A stretch of DNA of 64,000 bases from an uncultured Microbulbifer sp. (GTDB lineage: Bacteria; Pseudomonadota; Gammaproteobacteria; Pseudomonadales; Cellvibrionaceae). Positions 55,039 to 64,000 of the stretch are shown one piece after another (positions within the stretch are counted from its first letter, which is position 1; every line of letters starts with the position of its first letter). The DNA is taken from positions 294,029-358,028 of the forward strand of contig NZ_CANNGQ010000005.1 in the NCBI RefSeq assembly GCF_947504145.1, in the 5' to 3' direction. Both the position numbers and the translations under genes were made by a program. The notes beneath the pieces were generated by a model, which saw only the letters and a list, made by a program, of their open reading frames with translations, had not been told where the DNA came from and ran no database searches.

Positions 55039-55659
55039 TTGTCTTTTCCCGACGACAAATCCGGTAGCCAGCCCCCCTGGCTGCCGGACTCTCTGTCTCA
55101 AGCTGCCCAATCCCTGGGTACATCCAGCGCTATCGAGCCTCCCCGAGAATCCGCTGATGCGTTTCAGGCGCTGTTTACCCATGCGTTAGACTTGCTTTCC
55201 CGTCGCGAACACTCCTGCCACGAACTGCGCCAGAAATTGGGTAAAAAACATCCGCTCGGTGACTTTGATGCAGTGTTGCTGCGCCTTCAGGAGCTCAATT
55301 ACCAGTCTGATCAGCGGTTCGCTGAGGTGTTCTGCCGTTCCCGCGTGCAGCGAGGGCAGGGGCCATTGCGTATCCGTCAGGAGCTCCAGTTGCGCGGTAT
55401 TCCATCGCCGCTGCTGCAGGCGACGATGGATCAACTGCAGGAAGAGGTGGACTGGTTTGAGCTTGCCCTGGAGCAACTGCAGCGTAAGTTTCGTCGCCCC
55501 ATCGACCCTGCGCTGGACCGGCTGAAGCAGGCCAAAGAGCGCGCCCGCCGCCAGCGTTACCTGGCCTACCGGGGATTTTTCGGTGATGCCATTCAGTACG
55601 CCATTGCTGAGTTGGACGCCGCGGACAACTGCGAATCGGGTGCTGATACGGGCTTCTAG
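55039..55659 (+). CDS. recX: RecA-modulating regulatory protein RecX
   Basis: 206 residues with a TTG start 2 bases after the recA stop, so translation is probably coupled and kept low. The RecX three-helix repeats are visible: ALDLLSRREHSCHELRQKLGKK, LNYQSDQRFAEVFCRSRVQRGQGP and a third repeat near the C-terminus (ARRQRYLAYRGFFGDAIQYAI). It binds RecA filaments and limits them. The first 45 or so residues form an extra Ser/Pro-rich N-terminus not usual in the family. Confidence 0.92.
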   Translation: MSFPDDKSGSQPPWLPDSLSQAAQSLGTSSAIEPPRESADAFQALFTHALDLLSRREHSCHELRQKLGKKHPLGDFDAVLLRLQELNYQSDQRFAEVFCRSRVQRGQGPLRIRQELQLRGIPSPLLQATMDQLQEEVDWFELALEQLQRKFRRPIDPALDRLKQAKERARRQRYLAYRGFFGDAIQYAIAELDAADNCESGADTGF

Positions 55660-55735
55660 AGAGGGTATATACTGGCTGGAGAATAAACCGCCTGCCCAAC
55701 CCAAAATGCGGCGGGAAAAACGAAAGTGAGTCGCG

Positions 55736-57226
55736 ATGATTCTCTCTATCGACCAGGGTACAACCGGTACCACGGCGCTTGTCTTTGATGCGGACGGCCG
55801 CTTGCACGGTCGCAGCTATTCCGAATTTCCCCAGTACTACCCCCGTCCCGGTTGGGTGGAGCACGATGCCGAAGAAATCTGGCAGGTAACCCTCAAAGTC
55901 TGCGCCGCTGCCCTGCAGCGTGCTGGCGTGGAGGCTCGGGAACTGCGTGCACTGGGCATTACCAACCAGCGGGAAACCACCGTTCTGTGGGATCGTCGCA
56001 CCGGGAAGCCGGTACACCGGGCCATTGTCTGGCAGTGTCGTCGCTCGGCTGGTATCTGCCGCGCGCTGCGGGAAGCCGGTGCCGAATCCATGGTGCGGGC
56101 AAAGACCGGGTTGCTGCTTGACGCCTATTTCTCCGCAAGCAAACTGCGCTGGATTTTCCAGCAATCGCCGGACCTGCATCGTCAGGCCGTGGCCGGAGAG
56201 TTGTGTTTCGGCACCGTGGACAGCTGGTTGATCTGGCAGCTGACCGGGGGCAGGTCCCACCTGACTGACCATACCAATGCCAGCAGAACCCTGCTGTACG
56301 ACCTGGACCGGCGCCAGTGGGACGGTGAACTCCTGAAACTATTCGACTGCCCGTCGTCGATTCTTCCAGAAATCCGCCCATCGGCAGGGATATTTGCAAC
56401 TACCGACCCGGGTGTGTTTCTCGGTGCTGAAGTTCCCATTACTGGCGTTGCCGGTGACCAGCAGGCGGCCCTCTACGGTCAGGGCTGTGTGGCGCCCGGT
56501 AGTCTGAAAAACACCTACGGAACCGGGTGTTTCATGCTGGCCTGCGCGGGTTCCCGGCGGCCACTGGTTCCAGAGGGGTTGCTCACTACCATCGCCTGCG
56601 ACCCCGCCGGGCTTCCCCAATTTGCGATTGAAGGTTCCGTGTTCAATGGCGGCGCGGCAGTGCAGTGGCTGCGGGATGATTTGGGGGTCATCCAACAGGC
56701 GGCAGAAACCGAGCAGATCGCTCAGGGCATTCCCGATACCCGGGGTGTGTATCTGGTGCCAGCCTTCAGTGGGCTGGGCGCGCCGCACTGGGATGCGGAT
56801 GCCCGCGGGTCTATCTTCGGCCTCACCCGGGGTGCCGGGCGCGTCGAAATTGTGCGTGCGACTCTCGAGTCGATCGCGTTTCAGAGTCACGAGCTGGCGC
56901 AGCTGATGGGCCAGGCACTGGACGTAGATCTGCAGTGTCTGCGGGTGGATGGCGGCGCCAGTGCCAACAACTTTCTGATGCAGTTCCAGGCGGATATTTC
57001 CCGCCTGCGTGTGGAGCGGCCCCGCCAGATCGAAACTACCGCCGTGGGTGCGGCCCTGCTGGCCGGGATTGGTGCCGGTGTCTGGCCGCACGATGCATTG
57101 CCGGAATCACTGGTAGACGTGGAGCAGGACTTCCTGCCGCAGATGGGGGAATTGCAGCGCCGCGAATTGCTAGAGGGGTGGGGGCGCGCTGTGACGTCCT
57201 GTCGATCCTTTCGAGGGAGCCAGTAG
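55736..57226 (+). CDS. glpK: Glycerol kinase
   Basis: FGGY kinase phosphorylating glycerol to glycerol-3-phosphate, 496 residues. Motifs: SIDQGTTGTTALVFD at the N-terminus, FPQYYPRPGWVEHDAEEIW, TNQRETTVLWDRRTGKPVHRAIVWQ (in part), GVAGDQQAALYGQGC, NTYGTGCFML and LRVDGGASANNFLMQFQAD. Start at ATG 55736. No glpF, glpD or glpR is in the window. Length and motif set are those of GlpK rather than xylulose or gluconate kinases. Confidence 0.95.
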   Translation: MILSIDQGTTGTTALVFDADGRLHGRSYSEFPQYYPRPGWVEHDAEEIWQVTLKVCAAALQRAGVEARELRALGITNQRETTVLWDRRTGKPVHRAIVWQCRRSAGICRALREAGAESMVRAKTGLLLDAYFSASKLRWIFQQSPDLHRQAVAGELCFGTVDSWLIWQLTGGRSHLTDHTNASRTLLYDLDRRQWDGELLKLFDCPSSILPEIRPSAGIFATTDPGVFLGAEVPITGVAGDQQAALYGQGCVAPGSLKNTYGTGCFMLACAGSRRPLVPEGLLTTIACDPAGLPQFAIEGSVFNGGAAVQWLRDDLGVIQQAAETEQIAQGIPDTRGVYLVPAFSGLGAPHWDADARGSIFGLTRGAGRVEIVRATLESIAFQSHELAQLMGQALDVDLQCLRVDGGASANNFLMQFQADISRLRVERPRQIETTAVGAALLAGIGAGVWPHDALPESLVDVEQDFLPQMGELQRRELLEGWGRAVTSCRSFRGSQ

Positions 57227-57360
57227 AACCGTCCGGGGCGAGAAAGTTGCTGGCGCAGGAGCGTCATTCGTTGTAAAAACTAACGGATAGCAGGCCCGTA
57301 ATACTTCGATCACATTGAAGTGGCAGAATCCCTGAATAACCATAAGAACAGGAAAACGCC

Positions 57361-58230
57361 ATGTATTTTGAATCCCGCGGTATCCGTTTGCACTATCGTC
57401 GCTGGTGGGTGGAGAGTGCTCTTGGGGTGGTGGTGGTCTCCCATGGCCTGGGAGAGCACAGCGGCCGCTACCGCATGCTGGCGCGCGCTCTCAACGCCCA
57501 GGGTTACAGCGTTTATGCGCTGGATCATTTCGGCCACGGCCAATCCCCCGGGCGCCGGGGAGATATCGAAAAGTTCAGCTTCTACTCCGAAGACCTCAGT
57601 CATTTCATTCGCCTTGTACGCCACGAGAATCCGGAGCAGTCGATCCACCTGCTGGGTCACAGTATGGGTGGCGTGATCGCCTGCTCAACCTTGTTCTCGA
57701 CAGAGTTCGACTCTGCGGTAGATAGTCTGATTCTCTCGGCGCCGGCGCTCACGGGAAGCAACGAGCCGGGGGCCCTGGAGTTGGGGTTGATACGCTTGCT
57801 GGCTCGGGTATGCCCGGGACTTTCGTTGTCCAATAGGCTCGAACCGTCGTGGATCTGTCGCGATCCTGAAGTGGTGCGGGATTATTGCGCCGACGACCTG
57901 GTGCACAATCGGATCACGCCGCGCTGGTTCCTCGGCTACCGGGAGGCCCGTGAGCAGCTACTGGCACATCCCGAGGCAATTCCCGCTCCATCACTGATGC
58001 TGCTGCCAGAGGGTGACCGACTGGTGGATCCCGCTGTCAGTCGTCAGTGGCAAGCGCAACTGGAGGGCGATGGGCATCAATTGAACGTTTTTGCCGAGGC
58101 CTACCACGAGGTTTTGAACGAACCGGATGTGGCGGAGCAGGCGCTGGTTTCTCTACTGGATCATTTGAGCGCACATACCCCTTCTGCGGCCCAGGGCGTC
58201 CTGCCCGAGCGCCGTCGCGCCGGCGCCTGA
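57361..58230 (+). CDS. Alpha/beta hydrolase, lysophospholipase/monoacylglycerol lipase-like
   Basis: 289 residues. Nucleophile elbow LLGHSMGG with Ser101; HGLGEHSGRY forms the oxyanion-side turn; acid in LPEGDRLVDP and His in EAYHEVLNE complete the triad. These follow the serine aminopeptidase S33/lysophospholipase L2 group. No signal peptide, so cytosolic. It follows glpK (about 130 bases later) and could release glycerol or fatty acids from monoglycerides, giving glpK its substrate, but this connection is inference. Confidence 0.88.
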   Translation: MYFESRGIRLHYRRWWVESALGVVVVSHGLGEHSGRYRMLARALNAQGYSVYALDHFGHGQSPGRRGDIEKFSFYSEDLSHFIRLVRHENPEQSIHLLGHSMGGVIACSTLFSTEFDSAVDSLILSAPALTGSNEPGALELGLIRLLARVCPGLSLSNRLEPSWICRDPEVVRDYCADDLVHNRITPRWFLGYREAREQLLAHPEAIPAPSLMLLPEGDRLVDPAVSRQWQAQLEGDGHQLNVFAEAYHEVLNEPDVAEQALVSLLDHLSAHTPSAAQGVLPERRRAGA

Positions 58231-58397
58231 GCTCCAGCCATCTGTCGGACCGATGGAAATCGGTCTGCCCCCCGAGTTTGCGGCGGTCGGAATTGTTCTG
58301 ACAGCCGTGAAAACCCCCACAAAGCGTTGTACCATACGCGGTCATTTTTGACCTGCAGCCCAGCGATGACGGGCTGCCGGCTTATGCAGAGTGAATC

Positions 58398-58583
58398 ATG
58401 GACAAAAAACTATTGAGTTTGCTGGTCTGTCCGGTCAGCAAGGCGCCGCTGGAGTATCGTGAAGAATCACAGGAACTGGTGTGCAAGGCCAGTGGCCTGG
58501 CCTACCCGGTGCGCGATGGCATTCCCGTGATGCTGGAATCCGAGGCGCGGCAGCTGACGGTTGACGAGAAGCTGGAAAAGTAA
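58398..58583 (+). CDS. Trm112-like (YcaR) small protein
   Basis: 61 residues. Layout of the Trm112/UPF0434 family: [20 protein letters not shown] at the start, a central [17 protein letters not shown] block, and an acidic end. The second cysteine of each usual CxxC pair is missing, as in many bacterial members, so zinc binding is doubtful. Function unknown; eukaryotic relatives activate methyltransferases. Confidence 0.88.
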   Translation: MDKKLLSLLVCPVSKAPLEYREESQELVCKASGLAYPVRDGIPVMLESEARQLTVDEKLEK

Positions 58584-58646
58584 CCAGGCAATAGCTCGGG
58601 ACCTGGTCGCAGAGGGGGTTCCGGGGCGCGGAAGGTGGATGTGAAT

Positions 58647-59012
58647 ATGGAAGAAGAGCGCAGTATTTTCACTCGTATCATGGAGGGGGAGGTACCGAGC
58701 GAGCTCCTCTACGAGGATGAGCAGTGCATTGTCATCGAGGACCGGGCCCCGCAGGCGCCCACCCATCTGCTGATCATTCCCCGTAAACCTCTGGTCAACG
58801 TGGCGGACGCTAAGCAGGAAGATGTGCCACTGCTGGGGCACCTGATGTGGGTGGCCTCAATGCTGGCGCGGCGGCTGCAGCTGGAAAATGGTTTCCGGTT
58901 GGTGGTCAACAACGGCCGTGAGGCGGGGCAGACCGTATTTCATCTGCATATCCATTTGCTGGCCCAGCGCAAAATGCCCGAGGCTGGCCTTGCGGAAGAC
59001 CTGCAGGTTTGA
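58647..59012 (+). CDS. HIT family nucleotide-binding hydrolase
   Basis: 121 residues from ATG 58647 (upstream GTGs at 58635 and 58641 are in frame; an AAGGTGG-type ribosome site eight bases before favours 58647). HINT-like: SIFTRIMEGEVPSELLYEDE opening, HLLIIPRKPLVNVADA and the active-site FHLHIHLLAQRKM. Probably hydrolyses adenosine phosphoramidates or similar substrates. Located between Trm112-like and alaS. Confidence 0.93.
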   Translation: MEEERSIFTRIMEGEVPSELLYEDEQCIVIEDRAPQAPTHLLIIPRKPLVNVADAKQEDVPLLGHLMWVASMLARRLQLENGFRLVVNNGREAGQTVFHLHIHLLAQRKMPEAGLAEDLQV

Positions 59013-59074
59013 ACACTGGCGGCGCACTCTCTGCGCCGAAACAAATTTTTTCTGATGATGTGGAAGTTGGCTGA

Positions 59075-61687
59075 ATGAAGAGCGCACAGATACGCGAAGC
59101 ATTTCTCAATTATTTTGCCGAGCAGGGGCACACCCGTGTCGCCTCCAGTTCGCTGGTGCCGGGGAACGACCCCACGCTGTTATTCACCAACGCCGGTATG
59201 GTGCAGTTCAAGGATACGTTTCTCGGGCAGGAGTCGCGCCCGTACCTGCGCGCCACCAGCTCCCAGCGCTGTGTACGCGCTGGCGGCAAACACAATGATC
59301 TGGAAAACGTCGGTTATACCGCACGTCACCACACGTTTTTCGAGATGTTGGGCAATTTCAGCTTTGGCGACTACTTCAAGCGAGAGGCCATCCAGTTTGC
59401 CTGGCAGTTTCTAACGGAGGTAATGAAGCTTCCTCAGGAGCGCCTGTGGGTGACCGTGCACATCAGTGATGATGAAGCGGCAGATATCTGGCTGAAAGAA
59501 GTCGGCGTTAGTGCCGATCGCTTCTCGCGTCTCGACGAAGACAATTTCTGGCAGATGGGCGACACCGGTCCCTGCGGCCCCAGCTCTGAAATTTTCTACG
59601 ACCACGGTGAAGATGTGCCCGGGGGGCCGCCTGGATCCGAGAATGACGATCTCGATCGCTATATCGAAATCTGGAATCTGGTCTTCATGCAGTTCGAGCG
59701 CTCCGCCGATGGCGAGTTGCACCCGCTGCCAAAACCTTCCGTCGATACCGGTATGGGGCTCGAGCGCATCGCTGCGGTGATGCAAGGCGTCCATTCCAAC
59801 TACGAGATTGACCTGTTCCAGGCGCTGCTCAATGCAGCAGGCGAGGTTGTCGGGTGTGGGAACACCGAGGAGAAATCTCTCCGCGTCATCGCCGATCATA
59901 TCCGCTCCTGCTCCTTCCTGATTGCCGACGGCGTTATGCCGTCCAATGAGGGCCGCGGCTTTGTATTGCGCCGGATTATCCGTCGCGCAGTACGCCACGG
60001 GCACAAACTCGGCCACCAGGAAATTTTCTTCCATAAGCTGGTCGCGTCACTGGTAGAGCAGATGGGAGAGGCCTACCCGGAGCTCCGTGAAAAGCAGTCC
60101 ATTATCGAAAATGCACTGCGTAAAGAAGAGGAGCAGTTTGCTAAAACTCTGGACAAGGGGCTGGCGCTGCTGGATGACGCACTGGCTTCTCTTGAGGGCA
60201 CCGAAGTACCCGGGGAGTTGGTGTTTACACTTCACGACACCTATGGCTTCCCGACCGACCTGACTCAGGATATCGCCCGGGAGCGTGAGCTCACCCTGGA
60301 TATGGCTGGTTATGAGCAAGCCATGAGCGCCCAGCGTGAACGCGCCCGCGCTGCCGGTAAATTCAAGCAGGATTACACCGATAATCTCGAGCTCGACGGC
60401 AGCACTGAATTTCTGGGCTACACCAGCACCGAGGCGACGGGCAAGGTGGTTGCCATTGTCAGAGATGGTGAGCTGGTTGAGTCCCTGGAAGAGGGTGAAT
60501 CTGGCGCGGTTGTACTGGACCGCACGCCTTTCTATGCGGAGTCTGGTGGCCAGGTTGGCGATAGCGGTTATCTGCAGGCTGGCGGCGGCCGGTTTGAAGT
60601 GGCGGACTGTGTGAAGCTCGGCAATCACCATCTACACCAGGGTAAGTTACTGTCGGGTCGCGTGTCTGTTGGTGAAGAAGTTACGTCGGAAGTGGCTGAC
60701 GATGTACGGCAGTCCATCGCGCTCAACCACTCTGCCACGCATCTGTTGCACGCCGCGCTGCGCAAGGTGCTGGGCGAGCACGTGACTCAGAAGGGGTCGC
60801 TGGTGGATTCCGAGCGCCTGCGTTTCGACTTCTCCCATCCAGAAGCCGTCACGGCCAAGCAATTGCGAGCCATTGAGGCCTTGGTGAACACTCAGGTTCG
60901 AGCCAACACCCCGGTAGAAATCGAGGAAACGGATATCGAAACCGCCAAGGCCAAGGGCGCCATGGCGCTGTTTGGTGAGAAGTATGGCGACACCGTAAGA
61001 GTGCTCTCCATGGGCGAGCGCGCCGAGAGTGGTACCTTTTCCGTGGAGCTCTGCGGGGGCACCCACGTCAATCGCACCGGTGATATCGGCCTCCTGCGCA
61101 TAATTGGGGAGAGTGGCATCGCCTCTGGCCAACGTCGTATTGAAGCGGTGACCGGGGCGCACGCGCTGGCGCTGTTTGATCAGGCGCAGCAAAGGCTGGA
61201 TCACGCTGCCGCGGTGCTGAAGGCGCGCCCGGATACCCTCGCCGAAAAGGTTGAGCAGCTGCTGGCCAACAACCGCAAGCTGGAAAAAGAAGTCGCACAA
61301 TTGAAAACACGTCTCGCCAGTGGGGCGGGGGGTGACCTGACAACTCAGGCGGTTGAGGTTGACGGTGTTAAGGTTCTGGCTGCCTCCATTGATGGCGCTG
61401 ACCCCAAATCTTTGCGCGACCTGGCAGACCAGATGAAGAACAAGCTGGGTAGTGGCATTGTCCTTCTGGCAGCACCGGGTGACGATAAGGTTGCCCTGGT
61501 TGCGGCGGTAACCAAGGATCTGACCAAGCGCTTGGCAGCGGGAGACCTGATGCGCTTTGCTGCCGGCGAGCTCGGTGGTAAAGGTGGTGGCCGCCCGGAT
61601 ATGGCCCAGGGTGGCGGTACTGACCTGGAGTCCTTGCCGGACGTGTTGAAAACCGTGCCTGACTGGGTAAAAAATAATATCAAATGA
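59075..61687 (+). CDS. alaS: Alanyl-tRNA synthetase
   Basis: Charges tRNA-Ala, class II synthetase, 870 residues. Motif 1-3 region at about 1-240 with [56 protein letters not shown] and [14 protein letters not shown]; editing domain with [17 protein letters not shown] and [18 protein letters not shown] (zinc His/Cys); C-Ala domain at the end with [18 protein letters not shown] 59075. Followed by lysC. Confidence 0.97.
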   Translation: MKSAQIREAFLNYFAEQGHTRVASSSLVPGNDPTLLFTNAGMVQFKDTFLGQESRPYLRATSSQRCVRAGGKHNDLENVGYTARHHTFFEMLGNFSFGDYFKREAIQFAWQFLTEVMKLPQERLWVTVHISDDEAADIWLKEVGVSADRFSRLDEDNFWQMGDTGPCGPSSEIFYDHGEDVPGGPPGSENDDLDRYIEIWNLVFMQFERSADGELHPLPKPSVDTGMGLERIAAVMQGVHSNYEIDLFQALLNAAGEVVGCGNTEEKSLRVIADHIRSCSFLIADGVMPSNEGRGFVLRRIIRRAVRHGHKLGHQEIFFHKLVASLVEQMGEAYPELREKQSIIENALRKEEEQFAKTLDKGLALLDDALASLEGTEVPGELVFTLHDTYGFPTDLTQDIARERELTLDMAGYEQAMSAQRERARAAGKFKQDYTDNLELDGSTEFLGYTSTEATGKVVAIVRDGELVESLEEGESGAVVLDRTPFYAESGGQVGDSGYLQAGGGRFEVADCVKLGNHHLHQGKLLSGRVSVGEEVTSEVADDVRQSIALNHSATHLLHAALRKVLGEHVTQKGSLVDSERLRFDFSHPEAVTAKQLRAIEALVNTQVRANTPVEIEETDIETAKAKGAMALFGEKYGDTVRVLSMGERAESGTFSVELCGGTHVNRTGDIGLLRIIGESGIASGQRRIEAVTGAHALALFDQAQQRLDHAAAVLKARPDTLAEKVEQLLANNRKLEKEVAQLKTRLASGAGGDLTTQAVEVDGVKVLAASIDGADPKSLRDLADQMKNKLGSGIVLLAAPGDDKVALVAAVTKDLTKRLAAGDLMRFAAGELGGKGGGRPDMAQGGGTDLESLPDVLKTVPDWVKNNIK

Positions 61688-61835
61688 AACTGCTAGCGGA
61701 TTATGTCGACAAATCGTGAACTGTCGGCGTCAACTCGGCGAAATTTGTGCGTTTTCAGTTGATTTGCCCTTGGTTTGGTGATTTAGTGCGCGACGCGCGC
61801 GTCAGCGCACTTGGGCAGTAAGGAACACTAGAGCG

Positions 61836-63074
61836 ATGAGTTTGTTCGTGCAGAAATACGGTGGCACCTCGGTAGGCTCCATTGAGCGTATCGAGGCGGT
61901 GGCCGACAAAGTGGCCGGCTTTCGGGCTCAGGGTCACGATATGGTGGTGGTGCTCTCCGCGATGAGCGGCGAGACCAATCGTCTGATCGGCCTGGCAAGT
62001 CAGATCCAGGAACACCCGGACCCCCGTGAGATGGATGTGCTGGTTTCTACCGGCGAGCAGGTGACGATAGCGCTGTTGAGTATGGCGCTTAAAAAGCGTG
62101 GTTATGACGCCTGTTCATACACAGGTGGCCAGGTAAAGATCCTCACCGATAACTCCCACACCAAGGCGCGTATCCAGCGCATTGATGTGGAGCGGATGCG
62201 CCGTGACCTGGATGCCGGCAAAGTAGTCGTTGTGGCGGGTTTTCAGGGGGTCGATGACGACGGCAATATCACCACCTTGGGGCGCGGCGGTTCAGATACC
62301 ACGGGCGTGGCACTGGCGGCCGCTCTGAGTGCGACCGAGTGCCAGATTTACACCGATGTCGATGGTGTCTACACCACCGACCCGCGTGTGGTAGATAGTG
62401 CCCGTCGTCTTGAGCGCATTACCTTTGAGGAAATGCTGGAAATGGCGAGCCTTGGCTCCAAGGTGTTGCAGATCCGGGCGGTCGAGTTCGCCGGTAAGTA
62501 TAAAGTGCCCCTGCGTGTGCTCTCCACGTTTGAAGAGGGTGAGGGCACACTGATTAGTCTTGATGAGGAAGACAACGAGATGGAACAGCCTGTAGTCTCC
62601 GGCATTGCGTTCAACCGCGACGAGGCAAAACTGACAATTCGCGGCGTCCCGGACACCCCTGGTGTTGCCTGTCGTATTTTGGCCCCGGTGGGGCAAGAGA
62701 ACATTGAAGTTGACGTAATTGTCCAAAACATCAGCGCGATTGATGGCACAACTGACTTCACCTTCACCGTCCATCGCAACGACTTGAGTAAGGCGCGCGG
62801 TGTTCTCGAGCGCGTGGCAGCCGAGCTGGGCGCTCGGGAAGTGGTATCTGACGACAAGATCGCCAAGGTGTCCATTGTGGGCGTAGGTATGCGTTCGCAC
62901 GCCAATGTGGCATCGCGGATGTTTGAGGCGCTGGGTGAAGACAATATCAACATCCAGATGATCACCACGTCTGAAATCAAGATTTCAGTAATTATCGACG
63001 AGCGTTACCTGGAGCTGGCTGTACGCGCATTGCACAGCGCGTTTGAGCTTTCCGAGGCCAAGGTGGCGGGATAA
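61836..63074 (+). CDS. lysC: Aspartate kinase
   Basis: First step of the aspartate-family amino-acid pathway (Lys, Met, Thr), 412 residues. Kinase domain with QKYGGTSVGSIERIEAVADKV, STGEQVTIALLSMAL, ITTLGRGGSDTTGVALAAAL and the GVYTTDPRVV turn. Two C-terminal ACT domains (about 265-405) should bind feedback inhibitors such as lysine and threonine. Sits between alaS and csrA, the usual gammaproteobacterial order. An internal start giving a regulatory subunit, as in some aspartokinases, is possible but not shown. Confidence 0.96.
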   Translation: MSLFVQKYGGTSVGSIERIEAVADKVAGFRAQGHDMVVVLSAMSGETNRLIGLASQIQEHPDPREMDVLVSTGEQVTIALLSMALKKRGYDACSYTGGQVKILTDNSHTKARIQRIDVERMRRDLDAGKVVVVAGFQGVDDDGNITTLGRGGSDTTGVALAAALSATECQIYTDVDGVYTTDPRVVDSARRLERITFEEMLEMASLGSKVLQIRAVEFAGKYKVPLRVLSTFEEGEGTLISLDEEDNEMEQPVVSGIAFNRDEAKLTIRGVPDTPGVACRILAPVGQENIEVDVIVQNISAIDGTTDFTFTVHRNDLSKARGVLERVAAELGAREVVSDDKIAKVSIVGVGMRSHANVASRMFEALGEDNINIQMITTSEIKISVIIDERYLELAVRALHSAFELSEAKVAG

Positions 63075-63289
63075 CTATAACCAGAGTGATGGATGCCGCC
63101 AGCGATCATAGCAATTCGGTTGTCTGGCGTGTGGTGCGACCTATTGAGATTTTCAGCGACTGGACGATACTGAATAAAGTGACGGACAAGATTCCCGGTT
63201 TGAAGCGTTCTCGGGTTATTATGACTCAAGGCGCGCGCCAGGGATAACCGGTCGTGCCAAATCACAGGATGATCAAGGAGAAGTAGGTA

Positions 63290-63484
63290 ATGTTGATTTT
63301 AACCCGCCGTATCGGTGAAACACTGATGGTTGGTGACAATGTGACGGTTACCGTATTGGGTGTGAAAGGCAACCAGGTACGAATCGGGGTCAATGCACCG
63401 AAGGAAGTTGCGGTTCACCGTGAGGAAATCTATCAGCGTATCCAGCGCGAGAAGCAGTCCTCCGATGACGGAAGTGCAGACTGA
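63290..63484 (+). CDS. csrA: Carbon storage regulator
   Basis: RNA-binding regulator that binds GGA motifs in mRNA leaders, 64 residues. Starts [16 protein letters not shown] and contains [20 protein letters not shown] and [11 protein letters not shown], an almost canonical CsrA/RsmA. ATG 63290 has an AAGGAGAAG-type ribosome site. Followed by a terminator and tRNA-Ser, as in Pseudomonas and relatives. Confidence 0.97.
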   Translation: MLILTRRIGETLMVGDNVTVTVLGVKGNQVRIGVNAPKEVAVHREEIYQRIQREKQSSDDGSAD

Positions 63485-63498
63485 CAGTAATCGATCAG

Positions 63499-63524
63499 AA
63501 AGGGCCGCATCGCGGCCCTTTTTT
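63499..63524 (+). terminator. Terminator after csrA
   Basis: AAAGGGCCGC (63499-63508), ATC loop, GCGGCCCTTT (63512-63521), followed by T to 63524. Perfect 10-bp stem. Confidence 0.92.
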
Positions 63525-63582
63525 GTGCCTGTATGATTTGTGGACGATCCTCAAGAAAACGCAAAAAGTTATTGATTCCCCA

Positions 63583-63610
63583 TTGATTTTTACCTCGCCG
63601 TTGGTATGAT
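63583..63610 (+). promoter_or_regulatory. Probable sigma-70 promoter of tRNA-Ser
   Basis: TTGATT (63583-63588), 16-base spacer, TATGAT (63605-63610), about 88 bases before the tRNA. Confidence 0.6.
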
Positions 63611-63697
63611 GCCGCTCACTTTCAGCAGCCAAGACCAAGTCTTAAACGCTGTTGTTGTCCTGAGAAGTAAGATCGGATCAGGGCGTAAAAGTTATCC

Positions 63698-63787
63698 GGT
63701 GAGGTGGCCGAGTGGCTGAAGGCGCGCCCCTGCTAAGGGCGTATGGGGTTAAACTCATCGAGGGTTCGAATCCCTCCCTCACCGCCA
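63698..63787 (+). tRNA. tRNA-Ser(GCT)
   Basis: 90 bases including encoded CCA. Acceptor GGTGAGG pairs with CCTCACC; D-loop GGCCGAGTGGCTGAAGGC; anticodon loop CTGCTAA with anticodon GCT; long variable arm typical of class II tRNA-Ser; T-loop GGTTCGAATCC. Reads AGC/AGU codons. Confidence 0.97.
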
Positions 63788-64000
63788 TCTATAAAACACT
63801 CTCAAATGAGGGTGTTTTTTTATGGGTAAGCGTCAGGTTTTTGGCGTTTACTCTGGCGGCAGCGGAGTGTTGTCGAGCTGGTAAAAAGTTTGAAAAAACC
63901 GCTTGCCAGTCATCGGGATGCTCCGTATAGTTCGCGCCCTCGCTGCTTGAGCGGCAACGCAAAGCGCAGCGAGATGGCAAGATAAGCGATTGATTTTCAA

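Noticed and set aside
58248..58265. GACCGAT-GGAA-ATCGGTC hairpin after the hydrolase gene
   Set aside because: Perfect 7-bp stem with a stable tetraloop but no T run; not called a terminator.
63788..64000. Small open frames at the right end of the window
   Set aside because: They run through the tRNA or lack ribosome sites; nothing in this stretch can be supported.

Overview
The window looks like chromosome of a marine, polysaccharide-degrading gammaproteobacterium. The best guess is a Cellvibrionales member close to Microbulbifer. The reasons are two cellulases with CBM2/CBM3 modules and Ig-like linkers, housekeeping blocks in gammaproteobacterial order (pncC-recA-recX; alaS-lysC-csrA-tRNA-Ser), TamA/TamB, and moderately high GC. 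The genus is an inference; no 16S gene is present.

Layout. 1-3841 (minus): a GH5 cellulase cut by the window edge and a multidomain GH9-CBM3-Ig-Ig-CBM2 cellulase. 4023-8708 (minus): bioA, a large imperfect-palindrome repeat, and an ABC exporter pair of the YbbA/YbbP type, divergent from tesA. 8767-13382: tesA, ttcA, a lysozyme-like protein in the opposite direction, putP and a macrodomain hydrolase. 13608-21119: an accessory island. It holds a 1620-residue RHS protein ending in a TNT-type NAD-glycohydrolase domain, a probable cognate immunity gene, a decayed IS256-type transposase, and four small AT-rich genes that look like orphan immunity genes. A 52-bp sequence occurs once just after the cognate immunity gene and again just before the next chromosomal gene (Mpo1-like), so it brackets the orphan array. 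21649-28230: an RND efflux pump with its adaptor, then an Lrp-type regulator divergent from alanine dehydrogenase. 28402-30358: rsmE, a two-module PTPS/QueD-like protein and the 4.5S SRP RNA. 30705-38523: an M2 dipeptidyl carboxypeptidase, Dps, a PadR regulator with an HAAS-type membrane protein, and a LysR regulator divergent from acetoacetyl-CoA synthetase. 38807-53239: TamA-TamB, a MobA-like nucleotidyltransferase, an MtfA-like peptidase, a PhoD-like phosphoesterase coupled to an SLC13 transporter, a prolyl oligopeptidase and a MaoC-like protein. 53343-63787: pncC, recA with a LexA box, recX, glpK, a lysophospholipase-like hydrolase, a Trm112-like protein, a HIT protein, alaS, lysC, csrA and tRNA-Ser(GCT).

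Most of the window is ordinary core genome. The most interesting part is the RHS-TNT locus with its trail of orphan immunity-like genes. It reads as a record of successive toxin-tip replacements: a functional toxin/immunity pair followed by remnants of older modules, a dead IS copy and a duplicated flank. Secondary points of interest are the PTPS protein whose two halves carry complementary parts of the active site, the tandem palindromes ahead of the PadR gene, and the palindromic repeat upstream of bioA. All calls come from reading the sequence; no database search was run.
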